The translations under genes and the position numbers were made by a program. Under the pieces are notes generated by a model. That model was not told the origin of the DNA, ran no database searches, and worked only from the letters and a program-made list of their open reading frames with translations. A stretch of DNA of 64,000 nucleotides from Ruminococcus flavefaciens AE3010 (GTDB taxonomy: Bacteria > Bacillota > Clostridia > Oscillospirales > Ruminococcaceae): positions 1,449,001 through 1,513,000 of the forward strand of contig NZ_JAGT01000001.1 in NCBI RefSeq assembly GCF_000526795.1. The letters are read 5' to 3'. Positions 16,250 through 25,525 of this stretch are shown here, in pieces. Each line of letters starts with the position of its first letter. Positions within the stretch are counted from its first letter, which is position 1.

Positions 16250-17564
16250 AAATGTGCGCCTCGCCTTTGCGTCGCTCAGATCAAACAAGATGCGCGCACT
16301 GCTCACCATGCTGGGCATAATCATCGGCATAACCGCTGTTATCACCATAACTACGCTGGGCAATTCATTAAAAGCTACTCTCGCCAATTCATTCAACCAG
16401 ATAGGCGGAAAGTACATAAATATGTATTATTCCTTCAAGTATGAACCTGATGAAAACGGCGAATATCCTCAGTTCCGCGAAATGACAGATGAGGACTACA
16501 TCACCGAGGATATGCTTGACGAGCTTGAGGAAAAGCATCCCGGCAAATATCTGTGGAGCCGCAATATGAACTACGGTGTCGGTACAGTCGCCAACAGCAA
16601 GCAGCAGAATATCAATGTTGCGGTAGAGGGCGCCACCGACGGCTATATCAGCGGAGACAATACCTACAAGATCATAGAGGGCAGAAGCTTCACCAACGAT
16701 GACGAAAAGGGCATGAAGCACTGCTGTATCGTATCAGACGTCTTTGTAAAGCAGTATTTCGGCAGAGAAAATGCCAACGCCATAGGCTGCGACATCACTG
16801 TGGACATCACAAAGGGCGTCAGCAGCGAATTCACCATCGTAGGCATATACAGGTACCCGAAATTGTATGAAAAATATGTTCAGAGCGGCGTAAGCTTCAT
16901 GGACAGGCAAACGGAAGTATTCATTCCCTACAACACCTGTAAGAAGCTTTCCACCAAAAAAGACGACCGCGGACGCACAAGCAGCGTTATGCTTTCATCA
17001 GCCACCTATGACAGAGATGATGCAATAAACGAGCTTCAGGAATTCTTCGACCAGAAGTACCAGGCCAACCGCTACTGGAGCGTACAGTTTGAGGATCCCA
17101 TGGACGATATGGATATCACTACAAAGGTACTGAATGTAGTAACGCTGGTCATTGCTGTCATAGCTGCCATATCCCTTCTGGTAGGCGGTATCGGCGTTAT
17201 GAACATCATGCTGGTGAGCATAACAGAGCGCACCCGCGAGATAGGCGTGCGAAAGGCTATGGGAGCCAAAAACGGTCACATAAGGATCCAGTTCATCGTT
17301 GAAGCCATGATACTCTGCCTCGTAGGAGGTATAATCGGAGTGCTCATAGGCTTACTCAACGGCTGGCTCATCGGAAAGATCGCAGCTTATGCCCTTGCAC
17401 AGCTCCCCGAATATCAGGATTTCGTATCCCTGACCATTCAGCCCTCTGTAAAGGCTATAGTTATCTCGCTGCTATTCTCCATGCTCATAGGTATCTTCTT
17501 CGGAAGCTATCCCGCAGGCAAGGCTGCAAAGCTGGACCCTATAGACGCACTCAGATACGAATAA
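16236..17564 (+). CDS. MacB-type ABC permease (FtsX fold)
   Basis: ATG at 16236 lies eight bases after GGAGG; the ATG at 16230 is too close to that site. The 442-residue protein has a membrane segment near 22-44 (MLGIIIGITAVITI), a large extracytoplasmic domain (about 50-285) and three C-terminal segments (about 300-440). The family signature ITERTREIGVRKAMGAK precedes the third segment and the closing PAGKAAKLDPIDALRYE is typical. Such mechanotransmission permeases push substrates outward using the ATPase. Substrate unknown; peptides or antimicrobials are likely from the family. Confidence 0.93.
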   Translation: MFFLENVRLAFASLRSNKMRALLTMLGIIIGITAVITITTLGNSLKATLANSFNQIGGKYINMYYSFKYEPDENGEYPQFREMTDEDYITEDMLDELEEKHPGKYLWSRNMNYGVGTVANSKQQNINVAVEGATDGYISGDNTYKIIEGRSFTNDDEKGMKHCCIVSDVFVKQYFGRENANAIGCDITVDITKGVSSEFTIVGIYRYPKLYEKYVQSGVSFMDRQTEVFIPYNTCKKLSTKKDDRGRTSSVMLSSATYDRDDAINELQEFFDQKYQANRYWSVQFEDPMDDMDITTKVLNVVTLVIAVIAAISLLVGGIGVMNIMLVSITERTREIGVRKAMGAKNGHIRIQFIVEAMILCLVGGIIGVLIGLLNGWLIGKIAAYALAQLPEYQDFVSLTIQPSVKAIVISLLFSMLIGIFFGSYPAGKAAKLDPIDALRYE

Positions 17565-17626
17565 AAAAGAAAGCCATAAAGTGCTATTCTTTATAGCTTC
17601 AGATTGTCAAAAACAATAGTTTTATC

Positions 17627-17799
17627 AGGGGACGCCTTCACTTGCAAGGCGTCCCCTTTTTCAAAACAGTCCACCGGACTGTTTTGAAATTCACCCCTTG
17701 CGAAGCGCCTGTCGTATTCGGGGCGCTGCCCCGAACCCCGCAAGGGCTGTCAGCCCTTGACCTGACCAAAGGGAGTATACTCCCTTTGGAATCCCATTA
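17627..17799 (+). repeat. mosaic palindromic element (family A, copy 2)
   Basis: The most regular copy. It has GGGGACGCC/GGCGTCCCC, CAGTCCACCGGACTG, GGGGCGCTGCCCC, GGGCTGTCAGCCC and CCAAAGGGAGTATACTCCCTTTGG-type stems in order (last stem at 17765-17788). It fills the space between convergent genes. Confidence 0.82.
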
Positions 17800-17826
17800 T
17801 TAGTTGAAACAGCTTTTGCAAAAAAT

Positions 17827-17860
17827 AAAGCCATAAAGGATATCTCCTTTATGGCTTTTT
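17827..17860. terminator. bidirectional terminator
   Basis: AAAGCCATAAAGGA and TCCTTTATGGCTTT form a 14-base stem with a four-base loop and T-runs on both strands. It serves the EAL gene and possibly the MacAB-like operon. Confidence 0.9.
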
Positions 17861-17861
17861 G

Positions 17862-19781
17862 TTATTGATTTACCGCAACATCGAGGAATGTTTTCAGCTC
17901 CTCGATAGGTATGGGCTTGGAATACTTATATCCCTGCAAATACTGGGCTTTCATCATTATGCAGCGATCCTCGTCGCTGTCGTTCTCAACGCCCTCAAAG
18001 AGCACTGCGTACCGCAGATCGTAGAACATATTCGCAAAGGTCTTGACCATGTACTGCGATGAATCGCTTCGGTGTGACTCCATAAGCATTGAGCGGTCGA
18101 ACTTGATGATATCGAAGGGTATCTCCATGATACGCTCAAAGTTTGAATAGCCCGTTCCGAAATCGTCAAGGTAGAACTTTATGCCAAGATCCTGAAGCTG
18201 CATAACTCTCTGCTTCATAAGGTTGAAGTCCGCCTCGCTTCGGCTCTCGGTTATCTCAACGGCTATCTTGTCGTAGTTTATGCCGTTCCGGTCTATGATA
18301 GTCTTTACCTCATCGCAGAAAGTATCATATCGTATATCTATAGCCGAGAAATTTACGGAAACGCGCTTTATCCTGTAGCCCTCCTCAATGAAGCCCCTGA
18401 CGGCGTAGCAGGTCTTGTTGAGGATTATCATACTGAGATAATGTATGAGATTGAACTGCTCTGCAAGAGGTATGAACTGGTCTGGAAATACCATTCCCGT
18501 CTTTTCCAGCTTCAGTCTCATAAGAGCCTCGGCAGTATCATACATCTTGGTCTTGATATTGTATACGGGCTGACAGTACACAAGAACTCTCGGGTCGGAC
18601 AGGTCCTTTTTATTGGCTATGTCCTCAAGCTGACTGAGGATATAGTTCTTGTCATAGTATTCCTTGATGTCCTGCTCACTTATGCGGTATATGGTATTAT
18701 ACTGCATTTTCATCTCACAGTATTCAATGAGGTGATAATAGTCATCAACACTGAGTATATCCTTACAGGTCTCCATAATGACTATCTTGTAGTCTATCTT
18801 GAACTTTGAATGGCTCTCAAGGAAGTCATTAAGCATTTTTTCAACGGCTTTATCATAATTCGTCCGCTTGTTCTTTACTATAGTAAGAACATAGTGCTCA
18901 CTTGGGAAGCTGTAGAGTATTCCCTTTTTGACATTCATTCTGAAAAACTTGTAGAACTCCGATTTAAGCTCGGGAGAAAGTGAGAGTGAACGTGAAAAGT
19001 CATTCATGTGGCAGCACATTATAAGAGTTTCCCTGCCGTTTTCGATGTTGCCCTTTATCTCGTTGGCAAAGAAGCCGCTTGAAACAGCTCCCGTATCCAC
19101 ATTGAAAGGATTTGAATGGAACATGAATATGATACCCACAACGGGCAGGAAGAAGCTCAGTGTAGTATAGGATACCTGCCTGTGCATCATCTGTATGCAC
19201 AGAAGCACATTGGCAATTATTATCGAGCACATTATCCCCCAGAACACTCTTGCAAGAAGCCTTGCCTTGTATTTTATAAGTATATAGACCACCGTAATGA
19301 TAAGCAGCATATACACCAGCTCAAATACATCAAATGAGGAATGGTATTCTCCGTTCTTTCCCACGTAAAAGCCCACCTTAAAGACTGTAGCCGCAATATC
19401 GAACACAGCTGCTACCAATAAGGTAATGGCCGATATTATCTGATACTGCTTCTTTGTGCCCGGCGTGACCCACAAAGGATCCCGAAGATACTGTATGTAC
19501 AGATAAATGACAGACATCATCAGCACATGATGAACAAGCCTCATTATGTATATCGGGACAGGTCTTATGACAGAAGCTTTCAGAAGCATCTGGATCCCGA
19601 CGTTTGCCATAGCTGATATGAGAATAAATGTTAATATGCACATTATTATGCGGAATTTCTTCTTTTCGCTGCCGATATACGACTGCTTGATGAAAACTCC
19701 CATTATGATGCAAAGAGCCATGACCGTAATATCACCTACAGGACTGTACAGTCCCAGGTTAAGGTCAGAAGCCGTAAACAT
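17862..19781 (-). CDS. membrane EAL-domain c-di-GMP phosphodiesterase
   Basis: The 639-residue protein has about seven N-terminal membrane segments (1-225), a middle domain (about 240-370) that resembles a GGDEF fold without the GGDEF motif, and an EAL domain (about 390-632). Metal- and substrate-binding residues look intact: AEALMRL, SVNFSA, VEITES, LDDFGTGYSN, IIKFDRS and FEGVEN. It should hydrolyse c-di-GMP to pGpG in response to a membrane signal. The signal is not evident. It is a single gene with a near-consensus promoter; a second EAL protein lies at 38645. Confidence 0.92.
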   Translation of the reverse strand: MFTASDLNLGLYSPVGDITVMALCIIMGVFIKQSYIGSEKKKFRIIMCILTFILISAMANVGIQMLLKASVIRPVPIYIMRLVHHVLMMSVIYLYIQYLRDPLWVTPGTKKQYQIISAITLLVAAVFDIAATVFKVGFYVGKNGEYHSSFDVFELVYMLLIITVVYILIKYKARLLARVFWGIMCSIIIANVLLCIQMMHRQVSYTTLSFFLPVVGIIFMFHSNPFNVDTGAVSSGFFANEIKGNIENGRETLIMCCHMNDFSRSLSLSPELKSEFYKFFRMNVKKGILYSFPSEHYVLTIVKNKRTNYDKAVEKMLNDFLESHSKFKIDYKIVIMETCKDILSVDDYYHLIEYCEMKMQYNTIYRISEQDIKEYYDKNYILSQLEDIANKKDLSDPRVLVYCQPVYNIKTKMYDTAEALMRLKLEKTGMVFPDQFIPLAEQFNLIHYLSMIILNKTCYAVRGFIEEGYRIKRVSVNFSAIDIRYDTFCDEVKTIIDRNGINYDKIAVEITESRSEADFNLMKQRVMQLQDLGIKFYLDDFGTGYSNFERIMEIPFDIIKFDRSMLMESHRSDSSQYMVKTFANMFYDLRYAVLFEGVENDSDEDRCIMMKAQYLQGYKYSKPIPIEELKTFLDVAVNQ

Positions 19782-19833
19782 ATATTCACCCCCCTAATTA
19801 ACAGCATAAAAAAACACGCTATTACTCATTTAT

Positions 19834-19862
19834 ATTATATCATACAAGCACCATAAAGTCAA
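19834..19862 (-). promoter_or_regulatory. promoter of the membrane EAL gene
   Basis: Minus-strand TTGACT (19862-19857) and TATAAT (19839-19834), 17-base spacer. The leader ends in a GGGGGGTG ribosome binding site. Confidence 0.82.
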
Positions 19863-19989
19863 CAATTTTTCTCAATTATATTAATTGTATTTTGTATGTG
19901 TTGCAATACGTTCAGTATTAGAAAATAGTCTCATATGGACATGAAATATTAATATTTTATTAAAATTCTCTCACTTTTCCGCGATTTTA

Positions 19990-20018
19990 TTGCTATTCCC
20001 TCTCCAATATGCTATAAT
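19990..20018 (+). promoter_or_regulatory. promoter of the second GNAT gene
   Basis: TTGCTA and TATAAT with 17 bases between, 39 bases before the ATG at 20057. Confidence 0.75.
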
Positions 20019-20056
20019 GAGTACAAATACAGCTCCCGCGGAAAGGAGATACGGTC

Positions 20057-20608
20057 ATGAAACTGAATTTTACCAAGCTTACACCAAGCCACGAAGATTT
20101 TCGCAAAGTCAAACAGCTCTATATGCGTGCTTTTCCCGATGAAGAACGTGCTCCGTTCCTCATGCTGGTGCTGAAAGCAAAGAAAAAGGGCGTGGACTTC
20201 TGGACAGTCCGATGCGACGGTCAGTGGGCAGGAATACTCTATATCGTCAGCCGCCGTGACCTGTCCTATATATTCTACCTTGCCGTATCCGAGGAGTGCC
20301 GCGGACAGGGCATCGGCAGCGCTATACTCAGGTCAGCCCGAAAGCTCTACAAGGGACGCAGGCTCTTCCTCGCCATTGAGGAGCTTGACAGGGACGCCGA
20401 AAACTACGCCGAGCGCATGAAGCGTCGGGGATTTTACCTCCGCAACGGCTTTACGGAGCTCCACAGGAAGCTCCGCGAGGGAAAAGTCACCTATGAGATA
20501 CTTGGCACAGGCGGCGACGTAGAGGCAAAAGAATATGAGGAGCTTATGAAGAACTATGCGGGCAGCATACTCTCAAAGCTTTTTACCATGGAATTCGTAG
20601 ACCAATAA
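20057..20608 (+). CDS. GNAT-family N-acetyltransferase
   Basis: The 183-residue protein has the GNAT core: YIFYLAVSEECRGQGIGSAI holds the acetyl-CoA-binding (Q/R)xxGxG/A loop, preceded by WAGILYIVSRRD and followed by NAERMKRRGFYLRNG-like final strands. ATG follows GGAAAGGAGATACGG. The substrate is unknown. It stands alone between a promoter and a strong terminator. Confidence 0.88.
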   Translation: MKLNFTKLTPSHEDFRKVKQLYMRAFPDEERAPFLMLVLKAKKKGVDFWTVRCDGQWAGILYIVSRRDLSYIFYLAVSEECRGQGIGSAILRSARKLYKGRRLFLAIEELDRDAENYAERMKRRGFYLRNGFTELHRKLREGKVTYEILGTGGDVEAKEYEELMKNYAGSILSKLFTMEFVDQ

Positions 20609-20611
20609 AAA

Positions 20612-20645
20612 ACAGCCATAAAGCAGTCAGTCTGCTTTATGGCTT
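20612..20645. terminator. bidirectional terminator between GNAT and lipoprotein genes
   Basis: AGCCATAAAGCAG and CTGCTTTATGGCT form a long stem, with A/T runs on both sides. Both flanking genes end here. The stem resembles the terminator at 17827. Confidence 0.88.
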
Positions 20646-20659
20646 TGATTTTTTATGCA

Positions 20660-21952
20660 TCAGTTCTTGGAAGCCTGCTTGTACTTGCCGCTGCCTACGC
20701 TCTTTATGGTATCAGCGGTAAGGTCGTTGTCCTGTCCGAGCACGTAATAGGACTTCTTGACGTTCTCCTTGACCTGCTTTTCATAATCGCTCTTGTCAGT
20801 GAGTTCGCCGTTTACCTTGTAGATGACCTCCACATTCGGGTCCTGATTCTTGCTGTTCTCCGTATTTCCGTAGTTGAACAGCTCCGAGAACTTGTAATTG
20901 CCCTCAGTATCAAAAGAGTAAACGCTTCCTGCGGTATAGCTGGGGTTGTCAACAATGGATATGAGCTCCTTTGAGTCGGCTGCAAAGCCGATAGTGCCGT
21001 CTGTACCGAAAGAACCTACAGGCACCACGCAGCCGTTCCACGAGTATATATCAACATAGGGAGCATAGTGATAGGCGCCCGAAACGAAAAGCTCGGGGGT
21101 TTCATCGCCGTTTATATCATAGAGGGAGAAGTGGTTATCGTCGTTGGCTTTCTTGTACTTGAGGTAATCGTTAAGCACAGCCTCATAGCCCTTCTTCCAG
21201 TCTTCCATATTTCCGAGAGCCGCGTCTATAGTAGCGTCATCAAAGCCGAAGTCCAGCCCCATGCTCTTGATAACTCCCGAGATAAAATGATTGTAATCCT
21301 CATCGTACTTTTCATCGGTAACAGGAACTCCGTCCTCCTTTGCAGCTGTGGCTGAGCGCTGGAAGGAGCCTACATTAGCCATAACACCGCTCTTTATGCG
21401 GTAAAGCTGAACGTTCTGTACCTGTATATCATCGTGATAGCGGACAGTTGTGAGCAAGCTGCGGTCCATGACATATGAGAGCTGGTCACAGCCTGTGATA
21501 GGCTCAAATTCGGTATAAACGCTTTCGCTGAGAGTTTTTACAAGGAAGGTCTTGTCTCCGTAGCCGCCGTATGAGATTATCAGCTCGGGAACCTTGTCGT
21601 CGTTTACATCATAAACGCTAAAACGGGCATCCTCGCTGTAGTCCTTGGAATTTTTGAAATCCTCCAGAGCCGAGCGGTATATCTTGTCCCAGCTGACATT
21701 GGCAACACTGCTCATATCGGTCTTTTCGCCGTTTACGATTATTTCCGATGGATCGTTCTCCAGATTCGGGTCTGTGGGAGCATTATTGGCGGTAGTTCCC
21801 TCCTGTGAGCCGCTGCCTGTATCCCCCTCTGTGGTCACTGCTCCCGAATTATCGGAAGAGGCCGCGGGATCGGAGTTGCTGCTGCTTTTATTTTTTGATG
21901 AACAGCCGCATAAAAGTGCGGTGACACAAAGTATAGCCATGAGCTTTTTCAT
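20660..21952 (-). CDS. lipoprotein with two D-x-N-x-D-type calcium-like loops
   Basis: The 430-residue protein begins with a lipoprotein signal; the lipobox LLCG-CSS puts Cys at residue 17. A Ser/Asn/Thr-rich linker follows, then two related domains, each with a loop of the kind YDVNDDKVPELIISYGG (about 115) and YDINGDETPELFVSGA (about 275). Such loops resemble EF-hand/FG-GAP-type calcium sites found in many Firmicute surface lipoproteins. Function unknown. It is transcribed alone. Confidence 0.82.
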   Translation of the reverse strand: MKKLMAILCVTALLCGCSSKNKSSSNSDPAASSDNSGAVTTEGDTGSGSQEGTTANNAPTDPNLENDPSEIIVNGEKTDMSSVANVSWDKIYRSALEDFKNSKDYSEDARFSVYDVNDDKVPELIISYGGYGDKTFLVKTLSESVYTEFEPITGCDQLSYVMDRSLLTTVRYHDDIQVQNVQLYRIKSGVMANVGSFQRSATAAKEDGVPVTDEKYDEDYNHFISGVIKSMGLDFGFDDATIDAALGNMEDWKKGYEAVLNDYLKYKKANDDNHFSLYDINGDETPELFVSGAYHYAPYVDIYSWNGCVVPVGSFGTDGTIGFAADSKELISIVDNPSYTAGSVYSFDTEGNYKFSELFNYGNTENSKNQDPNVEVIYKVNGELTDKSDYEKQVKENVKKSYYVLGQDNDLTADTIKSVGSGKYKQASKN

Positions 21953-21992
21953 GATCTTACCTCCGTAATGAGATTGTCATAATATATCAAGC

Positions 21993-22036
21993 GTCCGAAC
22001 ACAGTTCGGGCAATAGCCGCCTGACGGCGGTTATTG
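21993..22036 (-). promoter_or_regulatory. two hairpins in the lipoprotein leader
   Basis: In the leader, CCGAAC/GTTCGG (21995-22009) lies next to CAATAGCCGCC/GGCGGTTATTG (22011-22036). They lie between the promoter and the start codon and could act on RNA stability or attenuation; no T-run follows. Confidence 0.4.
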
Positions 22037-22047
22037 AGTTCATATTA

Positions 22048-22076
22048 ATTATATCACATATTTTCTCGGTTGTCAT
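22048..22076 (-). promoter_or_regulatory. promoter of the lipoprotein gene
   Basis: Minus-strand ATGACA (22076-22071) and TATAAT (22053-22048), 17-base spacer. Bases 22080-22255 of the 370-base gap show no gene. Confidence 0.7.
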
Positions 22077-22258
22077 CACACTTATTGCGATTTTCGTCAA
22101 TTTTTCATTTTTCTTCACTCCAGGCAGTTCCCTTTACGGCTCCCGCACTATATGGCTATTGACTTTAACTCAAAGGTGCGCTATACTTTTATAGTCTGTC
22201 CGTGACCGCAGAGCCACCGATTGAAACGGAATGAGTTCAAATACGTATATTTTGAGGA

Positions 22259-22300
22259 TTTAAAGACTTTTTAAACTTTAAAATGCTATCATATTATCAG
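22259..22300 (+). promoter_or_regulatory. candidate response-regulator site before the ABC/TCS operon
   Basis: GACTTTTTAAACTTTAAAAT (22265-22284) then TGCTAT and TATTATCAG. It matches the site at 13911-13955 in 15 consecutive bases and in spacing to within three bases. Two ACTTT words are 10 bases apart, as for OmpR-family direct repeats. Confidence 0.5.
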
Positions 22301-22325
22301 ACCATAAACCTCAAGGAGAACAGCT

Positions 22326-24743
22326 ATGTTTTTTAAAATGCTAAAAAGTGACCTAAAACGCAAAAGAGGTCTGAATGTGATTCTTTTCATATTCATCTCT
22401 GTAGCTTCAATACTTGTTTTTGCAGGCTCGGTGCAGATATTCTCCAACTTCACCCGTGAAAGATCTGCCAAGGAGCTTTGCAGGACCTCCGATACCCAGT
22501 TCTGGATAATGGAAGATGATTTCCGCGACGATGCCATAAGGAGCAAGCTTCAGGATATCCTTGACTCAGAGGAAAACATCACAGGCTGGAGCACATCGCC
22601 AATGACAAGGATATCGGAAACTGCAATAGAGTATCCGAACTGCGATCTGAACGAAAACCGCTATATGTACATGATGAAAATACAGGCTCTGATAACCATG
22701 CCCCTTGAGCACGACCTTGTCTATGACCTGAACGATGAACCTTTTTATGTGCCAAACGGGTGTATTGCAATACCTATCGAGGTACAGTCCACCGTGGGCG
22801 TCAGGGTCGGCGACAAGGTAAAATACACAGCATGTACAGGCGAGGTCTATGAGCTTGAGGTCTGCTGTATATTCAAGGACAACATGGACAACGGCATTGT
22901 AAGATACATCGTTTCCGATGCAGATTACAAAGTGCTTTCGGACAGCAGTAACCGTTCATATATTTCCTACAATCTGCAGACCAATGATGACTCGGACAAC
23001 TGGCTGTCCAATTTCAAGGATAAACTGTTCGATCAGGATATCCCCATACTCAGTGTCACATATTCAAGAGGTCTCAACGACGATATCGTTCTCATGGAGA
23101 TAATATCGGTACTGGTAGTCCTGATAAGCGTGTTCCTCATACTGATAATCTTTATGACTATCCGCTTCACAATAATCGCCGACCTTAAAGCTGAGGAAAA
23201 GGAAATCGGCATGATGAAGGCGCTGGGCGTGGATTCATTCAGCTTCCGGTGGCTCTTTGCCGCAAAATATATCGCATTCGCTATCCTCGGCGGCATTGTG
23301 GGCATTATAGCAGGACTGCCCGCAGCAGGCGCTTTCGTCAATATGTTCGGACCCGACTGCATTCTCCCCGAGCGCTGGGAGATGATACTCATAGGAGTAC
23401 TTTCAGTCCTCGTTATAATCATAGTTATGATAGCTTTCTCACTGTTTGTAATGGGCAGGATAAAAAAGATCTCCGTTATCGACGCTATCCACGGCGAGAA
23501 CCGCGGCGAGCGATTCAGCAAGCGCTTCCCCATGTTCCTGCACAGGAGAAAGAAAATGTCTGTGCCGTTTTTCGTAGCACTTACGGATATACTCATGCGC
23601 TTCAAGCGCTATATCTTCCTGCTGATATCATACTCTCTGGGAGCAGTTATAATACTTCTGGGATTCAATACCAGAAACAGCGTCATCAATACGAGGTATA
23701 CACAGTACTGGCTGTATCACGGCTATGACTTCTCTCTGACCCTTTCCGACGAAATGGAAGACGAGATCAACGATGAATGCAAGAAAACAGGCATGATATA
23801 TACAGAGGTGATAAACCAAAGACTGTCTGAGGCAGGCATCCCTGCACATATCGACACGATGTATGCAGGTGAGGGATACATGAAAAACGACGACAAGAAT
23901 AAGTACTTTGATATATTCTGGAAAAAGGGCGAGCCCGAAAAAGTCACCTACCGCAAGGGCGGCTCCGCGCCGAGGCTTGCAAACGAAGCCGCAATGAGCG
24001 CATACACTGCCGCTAAGCTGGGTATAGACGTGGGCGACGTCATTAAGCTCACCATAAACGAAAAAAATGAGGACAAAACAGGCTACGTCGAGAACGAAAG
24101 AGAGATAGTAATAACAGCTCTTGTAGACTTCATGGAGGACGGGGATCCCATAATCATCATGGGCGACGAATACGATAACGGCTATACATGGTGGAGCACC
24201 TTTACAGGCTTTGTTATCGACGCCCCCGAAAGTGAAAAGCCTGCTGTCATAGCTCAGATGAAAGAGCTCTTCGGCGGGGACAATGTCAGGACAGGACTAC
24301 AGGCTATGAGAAAACAGGTAGCTCGGTTCGATACGCTGTTCAAGCTGTTTGAATTCGTCATCGGCGGAGCTGTAGTCCTTGTGCTGATGCTCATAACCTA
24401 CCTGTACATGAGCATTTTCGTGGCCGAGGAAGTCCCCGAGACGGCTCTGCTGAAAAGCCTCGGATTTCGCAATATCTCAATTAAGGCATGGTATCTGCTG
24501 AGAATGATAATACTTCTCGCCGTCTCAATAGCTCTCGGAGAGCTTTATCTGTGGACGGGGGGCTCCTTATTATTCGGCAGCTTCATGACGCAGTACGAGG
24601 TAACGGGAATGAAGCTGTATTTCGAGTTTCCCGTAAGCTTCATAGTCATACCGCTGATAATAACGGCTGCGGTGCTATTCACCGCCATCATCAATCTAAG
24701 AAGCATAAAAAACATCGGCATATGGAAAATATCCGAGGAATAA
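22326..24743 (+). CDS. FtsX-fold ABC transporter permease (large)
   Basis: The 805-residue protein has an N-terminal membrane segment (about 17-38), an extracytoplasmic domain, a three-segment bundle (about 250-375), a second anchor (about 425-445), a second extracytoplasmic domain (about 450-675) and a final bundle (about 680-800). This is the double FtsX layout. Motifs EKEIGMMKALGV and ETALLKSLGFRN mark the two halves. The closing KNIGIWKISEE is charged and cytoplasmic. Together with the ATPase 13 bases downstream it should export or extract a membrane-associated substrate, often an antimicrobial peptide. ATG at 22326 follows CAAGGAGAA. Confidence 0.92.
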   Translation: MFFKMLKSDLKRKRGLNVILFIFISVASILVFAGSVQIFSNFTRERSAKELCRTSDTQFWIMEDDFRDDAIRSKLQDILDSEENITGWSTSPMTRISETAIEYPNCDLNENRYMYMMKIQALITMPLEHDLVYDLNDEPFYVPNGCIAIPIEVQSTVGVRVGDKVKYTACTGEVYELEVCCIFKDNMDNGIVRYIVSDADYKVLSDSSNRSYISYNLQTNDDSDNWLSNFKDKLFDQDIPILSVTYSRGLNDDIVLMEIISVLVVLISVFLILIIFMTIRFTIIADLKAEEKEIGMMKALGVDSFSFRWLFAAKYIAFAILGGIVGIIAGLPAAGAFVNMFGPDCILPERWEMILIGVLSVLVIIIVMIAFSLFVMGRIKKISVIDAIHGENRGERFSKRFPMFLHRRKKMSVPFFVALTDILMRFKRYIFLLISYSLGAVIILLGFNTRNSVINTRYTQYWLYHGYDFSLTLSDEMEDEINDECKKTGMIYTEVINQRLSEAGIPAHIDTMYAGEGYMKNDDKNKYFDIFWKKGEPEKVTYRKGGSAPRLANEAAMSAYTAAKLGIDVGDVIKLTINEKNEDKTGYVENEREIVITALVDFMEDGDPIIIMGDEYDNGYTWWSTFTGFVIDAPESEKPAVIAQMKELFGGDNVRTGLQAMRKQVARFDTLFKLFEFVIGGAVVLVLMLITYLYMSIFVAEEVPETALLKSLGFRNISIKAWYLLRMIILLAVSIALGELYLWTGGSLLFGSFMTQYEVTGMKLYFEFPVSFIVIPLIITAAVLFTAIINLRSIKNIGIWKISEE

Positions 24744-24756
24744 CGGAGGCATTCAG

Positions 24757-25515
24757 ATGAACAAAGTCCTGCAGGTAAAGGACCTGTGCAAAACATATAT
24801 AATCAAGAAAAACAGCAACAATGTACTGAGAAACATCAACTTTGAGCTCAACGAGGGCGAATTCGTCACCGTCATGGGTCCCAGCGGCAGCGGTAAGTCC
24901 ACACTGCTGTACACAATAAGCGGCATGGACAATATGACCTCGGGAGTGGTGGAATTCAACGGAAAGGATATCAGCACACTGAACAAAAAGGAGATGTCAA
25001 GGCTGCGGCTTACGGAAATGGGCTTCATCTTCCAGCAGATGTACATGATGAAGAAGCTCTGCGTGTTCGACAATATAGTACTCCCCGCGTACCAGTCGGG
25101 TATGCCGCGCAGTGAAGCCAACAAGCGTGCCGAAGCTCTCATGCGCAGACTGGATATAATCGAGACTGCCGAGCATGAGGTCAGCGAGGTATCGGGCGGA
25201 CAGCTCCAGCGTGCCTGCCTTTGCAGAGCCCTTATCAACGGACCCAAGGTCATATTTGCGGACGAACCCACAGGTGCTCTCAATTCAAAGGCTGCCGCCG
25301 ACGTAATGCGTGAGCTCACTGCCGCCAACCGCGACGGCACAAGCATTATGATGGTAACTCACAGTGTTAAGGTAGCAGCCATGAGCGACAAGGTGCTGTA
25401 TCTCATGGACGGCGATATACAGGGCGAGATAGAGCTGGGAAAGCTCACGGACGAATCAGAGCTCTCAAGCAGAGAGCGCTGTCTCAGCAGCTGGCTCATG
25501 GAGCGGGGCTGGTAA
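24757..25515 (+). CDS. ABC transporter ATPase (MacB/BceA-like)
   Basis: The 252-residue ATPase has Walker A GPSGSGKST, Q-loop FIFQQMYM, signature VSGGQLQRA, Walker B VIFADEPTGALN and switch MVTHS. The signature starts with Val and the D-loop has Asn (GALN) in place of Asp, small departures seen in some BceA-like proteins. It lies between the permease and the C45-like hydrolase genes in a five-gene operon. Confidence 0.94.
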   Translation: MNKVLQVKDLCKTYIIKKNSNNVLRNINFELNEGEFVTVMGPSGSGKSTLLYTISGMDNMTSGVVEFNGKDISTLNKKEMSRLRLTEMGFIFQQMYMMKKLCVFDNIVLPAYQSGMPRSEANKRAEALMRRLDIIETAEHEVSEVSGGQLQRACLCRALINGPKVIFADEPTGALNSKAAADVMRELTAANRDGTSIMMVTHSVKVAAMSDKVLYLMDGDIQGEIELGKLTDESELSSRERCLSSWLMERGW

Positions 25516-25525
25516 GGAGCAGACT

